DNA from: Taklimakanibacter sp050251035 | GTDB lineage: Bacteria; Pseudomonadota; Alphaproteobacteria; Rhizobiales; Aestuariivirgaceae | Direction: 5' to 3' | Assembly (NCBI GenBank): GCA_050251035.1 | Contig: JBFWNN010000006.1 | Location: forward strand, 1 to 64,000 | DNA: 64,000 nt | Part shown: one piece after another, positions 62,051 to 64,000 of the stretch | Layout: each line of letters opens with the position of its first letter | Numbering within the stretch: position 1 is the stretch's first letter | Notes under the pieces: generated by a model | The model's input: only the letters and a program-made list of their open reading frames with translations | Databases searched by the model: none | Told to the model about the DNA's origin: nothing | Program-made: the position numbers and the translations under genes

Positions 62051-62455
62051 GTGATCAACTTCCTCAAGCAGCTCCTGACCTGGTGGAGCGGACAGACGCT
62101 GGGCTTGCGCTTCTATACCTGGCGCAAGGGCGAGTTCGTGGGCGAGGACGAGTTCGGCAACCGCTATTACCGCGCCCCATCGGCGCTGCCGCGGTCGATC
62201 GCCGAGCGTCGCTGGGTCGTCTATAACGGCTATGCCGAAGCCTCGATGATCCCGCCGGGCTGGCATGGCTGGATGCATCACCGCGACGCGCAGCCCCCGG
62301 CGAAGGACGGTTACAAACCGCACGAATGGGAAAAGTCGCATCAGCCCAACCTGACCGGCACGGCGCGCGCCTATCGTCCGCTCGGCAGTATCATCGGCAG
62401 CGCGCGGCCGAAGATCGTCGCCAAACCCGATTACGAGGCCTGGCGCCCCGAATAG
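62051..62455 (+). CDS. NADH:ubiquinone oxidoreductase subunit NDUFA12-like
   Basis: 134 residues from GTG 62051, with an AAAGGTGA ribosome site; ATG 62030 is an alternative but has none. The motifs LLTWWSGQTLGLRFYTWRKG and EFVGEDEFGNRYYRA, then RRWVVYNGYAEASMIPPGWH, match the NDUFA12/B17.2 family. It is a supernumerary subunit of alphaproteobacterial and mitochondrial complex I, peripheral on the cytosolic side, needed for assembly or stability. It precedes the mlaD-like gene by 229 bases. Confidence 0.93.
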   Translation: MINFLKQLLTWWSGQTLGLRFYTWRKGEFVGEDEFGNRYYRAPSALPRSIAERRWVVYNGYAEASMIPPGWHGWMHHRDAQPPAKDGYKPHEWEKSHQPNLTGTARAYRPLGSIIGSARPKIVAKPDYEAWRPE

Positions 62456-62601
62456 TCATCTTTTCCGGCCTGCTGCTGCCACAATTTGCGGGTTGTCTCG
62501 AATCCCCAAAGACCGCTACATGGCCAGTGTGCCGAGCCCGACGTTTCTGGAACTTCGCGTTCAAAAAGCACAGTGGAATCATCAAGTTGCCAGTGTCCTT
62601 T

Positions 62602-62657
62602 CGAATCCGAAGTTCGCGCGGAGGGACGCCTGCGGTAGAGTGCGGACTTCGGATTCG
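62602..62657. repeat. 12-bp perfect inverted repeat upstream of mlaD
   Basis: CGAATCCGAAGT (62602-62613) and ACTTCGGATTCG (62646-62657) are perfectly complementary with a 32-base spacer that is itself GC-rich. It begins 83 bases and ends 28 bases before the mlaD ATG. It could be an operator, a promoter-proximal hairpin or a repeat copy. Confidence 0.75.
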
Positions 62658-62684
62658 GGATAGCAGGCCGCAAGGGACCGCAGC

Positions 62685-63254
62685 ATGAAAAACACCACCG
62701 TTGAAACCGCCATCGGCGCGCTCGTCATCCTGATCGCAGCCGGCTTCTTCGCCTTCGCCTATTCGACGTCGGGGAAGGGCAGCACCACTGGCGGCTATAC
62801 GCTCAAGGCCGAGTTCGACAACGTCGCCGGCGTCAATACCGGCACCGACGTCCGCCTGGCCGGCATCAAGGTGGGGACTGTTCTCAGCCAGTCGCTCAAC
62901 CCGGACAATTACCAGGCGGTCGTCACCATGTCGATCGACCCCAAGGTGAAGCTCACCGACGACACGACGGCGAAAGTGACGTCCGAAGGTCTCCTCGGCT
63001 CGAACTTCATCGCCCTCGATCCCGGCGGATCGGAAACCCTGCTCGCCGATGGCGGGCAGATCATCAACACGCAAGGTGCGGTCGACATCTGGACGCTGAT
63101 CTCGACCGCGATGTTTGACAGCAACAAGGGCAAGGGCGGCGGCGACACGCCGGCGGAGAACACGCAAAGCGCGCCCGCGCCCGAGCCCCCGGCCACGCCG
63201 GCACCCGAGGCTCAACCGGAAACCCAGCCGCAGCCGGAAACTCAGCCGCAATGA
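62685..63254 (+). CDS. Outer membrane lipid asymmetry protein, MlaD type
   Basis: 189 residues. One N-terminal membrane segment (IGALVILIAAGFFAFAYS) is followed by an MCE domain of about 80 residues with GYTLKAEFDNVAGVNTGTDV and DVRLAGIKVGTVLSQSL. A Pro/Gln/Glu-rich low-complexity tail (PQPETQPQPE-like) follows. MlaD forms the hexameric ring of the MCE lipid transporter between the membranes. No mlaE or mlaF gene is adjacent here. Its stop overlaps the next gene's ATG. Confidence 0.9.
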   Translation: MKNTTVETAIGALVILIAAGFFAFAYSTSGKGSTTGGYTLKAEFDNVAGVNTGTDVRLAGIKVGTVLSQSLNPDNYQAVVTMSIDPKVKLTDDTTAKVTSEGLLGSNFIALDPGGSETLLADGGQIINTQGAVDIWTLISTAMFDSNKGKGGGDTPAENTQSAPAPEPPATPAPEAQPETQPQPETQPQ

Positions 63255-64000
63255 CAGGTGAGGTCCCGCGCCGCCAGACCTGGTCGGCGGCGTCCTATGA
63301 CGAGCATGCGCGTTTCGTCTCCGATCTCGCGGAGGGCGTGGTCGACTGGCTGCAGCCCATAAGCGGCGAGCGCATTCTCGATCTCGGCTGCGGTGACGGT
63401 GTGCTGACGGAAGAACTCGCCGGCAAAGGCGCCTTGATGGTGGGCGTCGATGCGAGCGCCGACTTCGTGCGCGCCTGCCGGGCGCGCGGCCTCGACGTGC
63501 GCCTGATGGATGGCGAGGCTTTGACTTTCGCCAATGAGTTCGATGCCGTCTTCTCGAACGCCGCGCTGCATTGGATGACGCGGCCGGAGCGTGTGATCGC
63601 CGGCGTTGCGCGCGCCCTCAAGCCGGGAGGCCGCTTCGTCGCCGAATTCGGCGGGCACGGCAATGTCGCGGCGATCACCACCGCCTTGCAGGCCATGGCG
63701 GTCCGCTACGGCAAGGATGCGGGCCTCGCCCATCCCTGGTTCTTTCCCTCGGTCGCGGCCTATCGCGCGCTGCTCGAGGCGCAGGGCTTCACGGTGCTCC
63801 GCATCGCCCTCATCCCGCGGCCGACATATCTCAAGACCGGCATGGCGGCCTGGCTCAGGCTCTTCAACATGCCGTTCTTCCAGCAGTTCGGCGCTGAGGC
63901 CGAGGCCGCCGTGATGGAGGCCGAGGACCTGCTCAGATTCGCGCTGTGCGATGCCGAGGGCAACTGGACGGCGGACTATGTGCGCCTGCGGGTCGAGGCG
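63251..64000 (+). CDS. SAM-dependent methyltransferase (truncated at window end)
   Basis: Open from ATG 63251 (ATGA overlap with mlaD) to the window end, 250 codons. Class I features are visible: motif I ILDLGCGDGVLTEEL near residue 42, VGVDAS with its acidic residue at about 64, and the FSNAALHWM and LKPGGRF strands. It resembles the trans-aconitate/ubiquinone-type small-molecule methyltransferases. The substrate is unknown. It is probably in one transcript with the mlaD-like gene. The C-terminus lies outside. Confidence 0.85.
   Translation, partial: MTGEVPRRQTWSAASYDEHARFVSDLAEGVVDWLQPISGERILDLGCGDGVLTEELAGKGALMVGVDASADFVRACRARGLDVRLMDGEALTFANEFDAVFSNAALHWMTRPERVIAGVARALKPGGRFVAEFGGHGNVAAITTALQAMAVRYGKDAGLAHPWFFPSVAAYRALLEAQGFTVLRIALIPRPTYLKTGMAAWLRLFNMPFFQQFGAEAEAAVMEAEDLLRFALCDAEGNWTADYVRLRVEA

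Overview
This 64 kb window is GC-rich and densely coded. Its gene content points to an alphaproteobacterium, most likely Hyphomicrobiales (Rhizobiales). The main clues are an NDUFA12-type complex I accessory subunit beside an MlaD-type lipid transport protein, the chain purN-purM, DUF2066, pgsA-like, AI-2E permease, hdaA, ppk, ppx, an OmpA/Omp25-like envelope set, a class II (B12-dependent) ribonucleotide reductase, and intergenic palindromes of a type common in rhizobia. Genus cannot be set from the sequence alone. I saw no rRNA genes, complete tRNA genes, insertion sequences or CRISPR arrays.

Layout. 1-1.8 kb: end of a peptide-type ABC binding protein and an M24 metallopeptidase homologue that lacks one metal ligand. 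1.8-14.9 kb: ATP-grasp protein, holC, zinc peptidase, Tat-exported cyclase, ABC-F ATPase, ppc overlapping a formyltransferase-like gene, an AhpD-like protein, a repeat-rich OmpA protein, ndk and a VUT-type membrane protein. 14.9-17.8 kb: an AT-richer accessory island. It holds a ribbon-helix-helix protein with its own sigma70 promoter and palindromic operator, a compound inverted repeat with a tRNA/tmRNA-like T-loop, a divergent gene with a PD-(D/E)xK-like residue pattern (E47, D92, Q113-x-K115), and a frameshifted small gene. This is the best candidate here for an undescribed system. 17.8-31.4 kb: a tandem duplication of an EamA exporter together with its promoter, a caspase-like protease translationally coupled to an M15 peptidase, a dimethylglycine dehydrogenase-like enzyme, an SpoU methyltransferase, a beta-barrel protein, a molybdopterin oxidoreductase, a WYL regulator, a toxin-antitoxin pair with a frameshifted ParE toxin, and a hydrolase.

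31.4-44.2 kb is conserved housekeeping: purMN, DUF2066, pgsA-like, permease, hdaA, ppk, ppx, GYD protein, rnd and aspS. Many of these genes overlap by 4 bases, which suggests translational coupling. 44.2-50.5 kb: a glycosyltransferase with two tandem catalytic units, a periplasmic protein of unknown role, an L,D-transpeptidase, a ceramidase-like membrane hydrolase, a 25-residue Lys/Ala peptide with its own Shine-Dalgarno and terminator, and a bacterial OGFr-like protein. 50.5-64 kb: nrdJ under a probable pair of NrdR boxes, a DUF4173 protein, an S41 peptidase, a DHA2 exporter, a DedA-PAP2-LssY fusion, the NDUFA12-like subunit, an mlaD-like gene and a truncated SAM methyltransferase.

Functionally the window combines nucleotide and one-carbon metabolism (purMN, ndk, nrdJ, dimethylglycine dehydrogenase), polyphosphate and replication control (ppk, ppx, hdaA, holC) and envelope maintenance (OmpA protein, L,D-transpeptidase, M15 peptidase, MlaD, PAP2 fusion).
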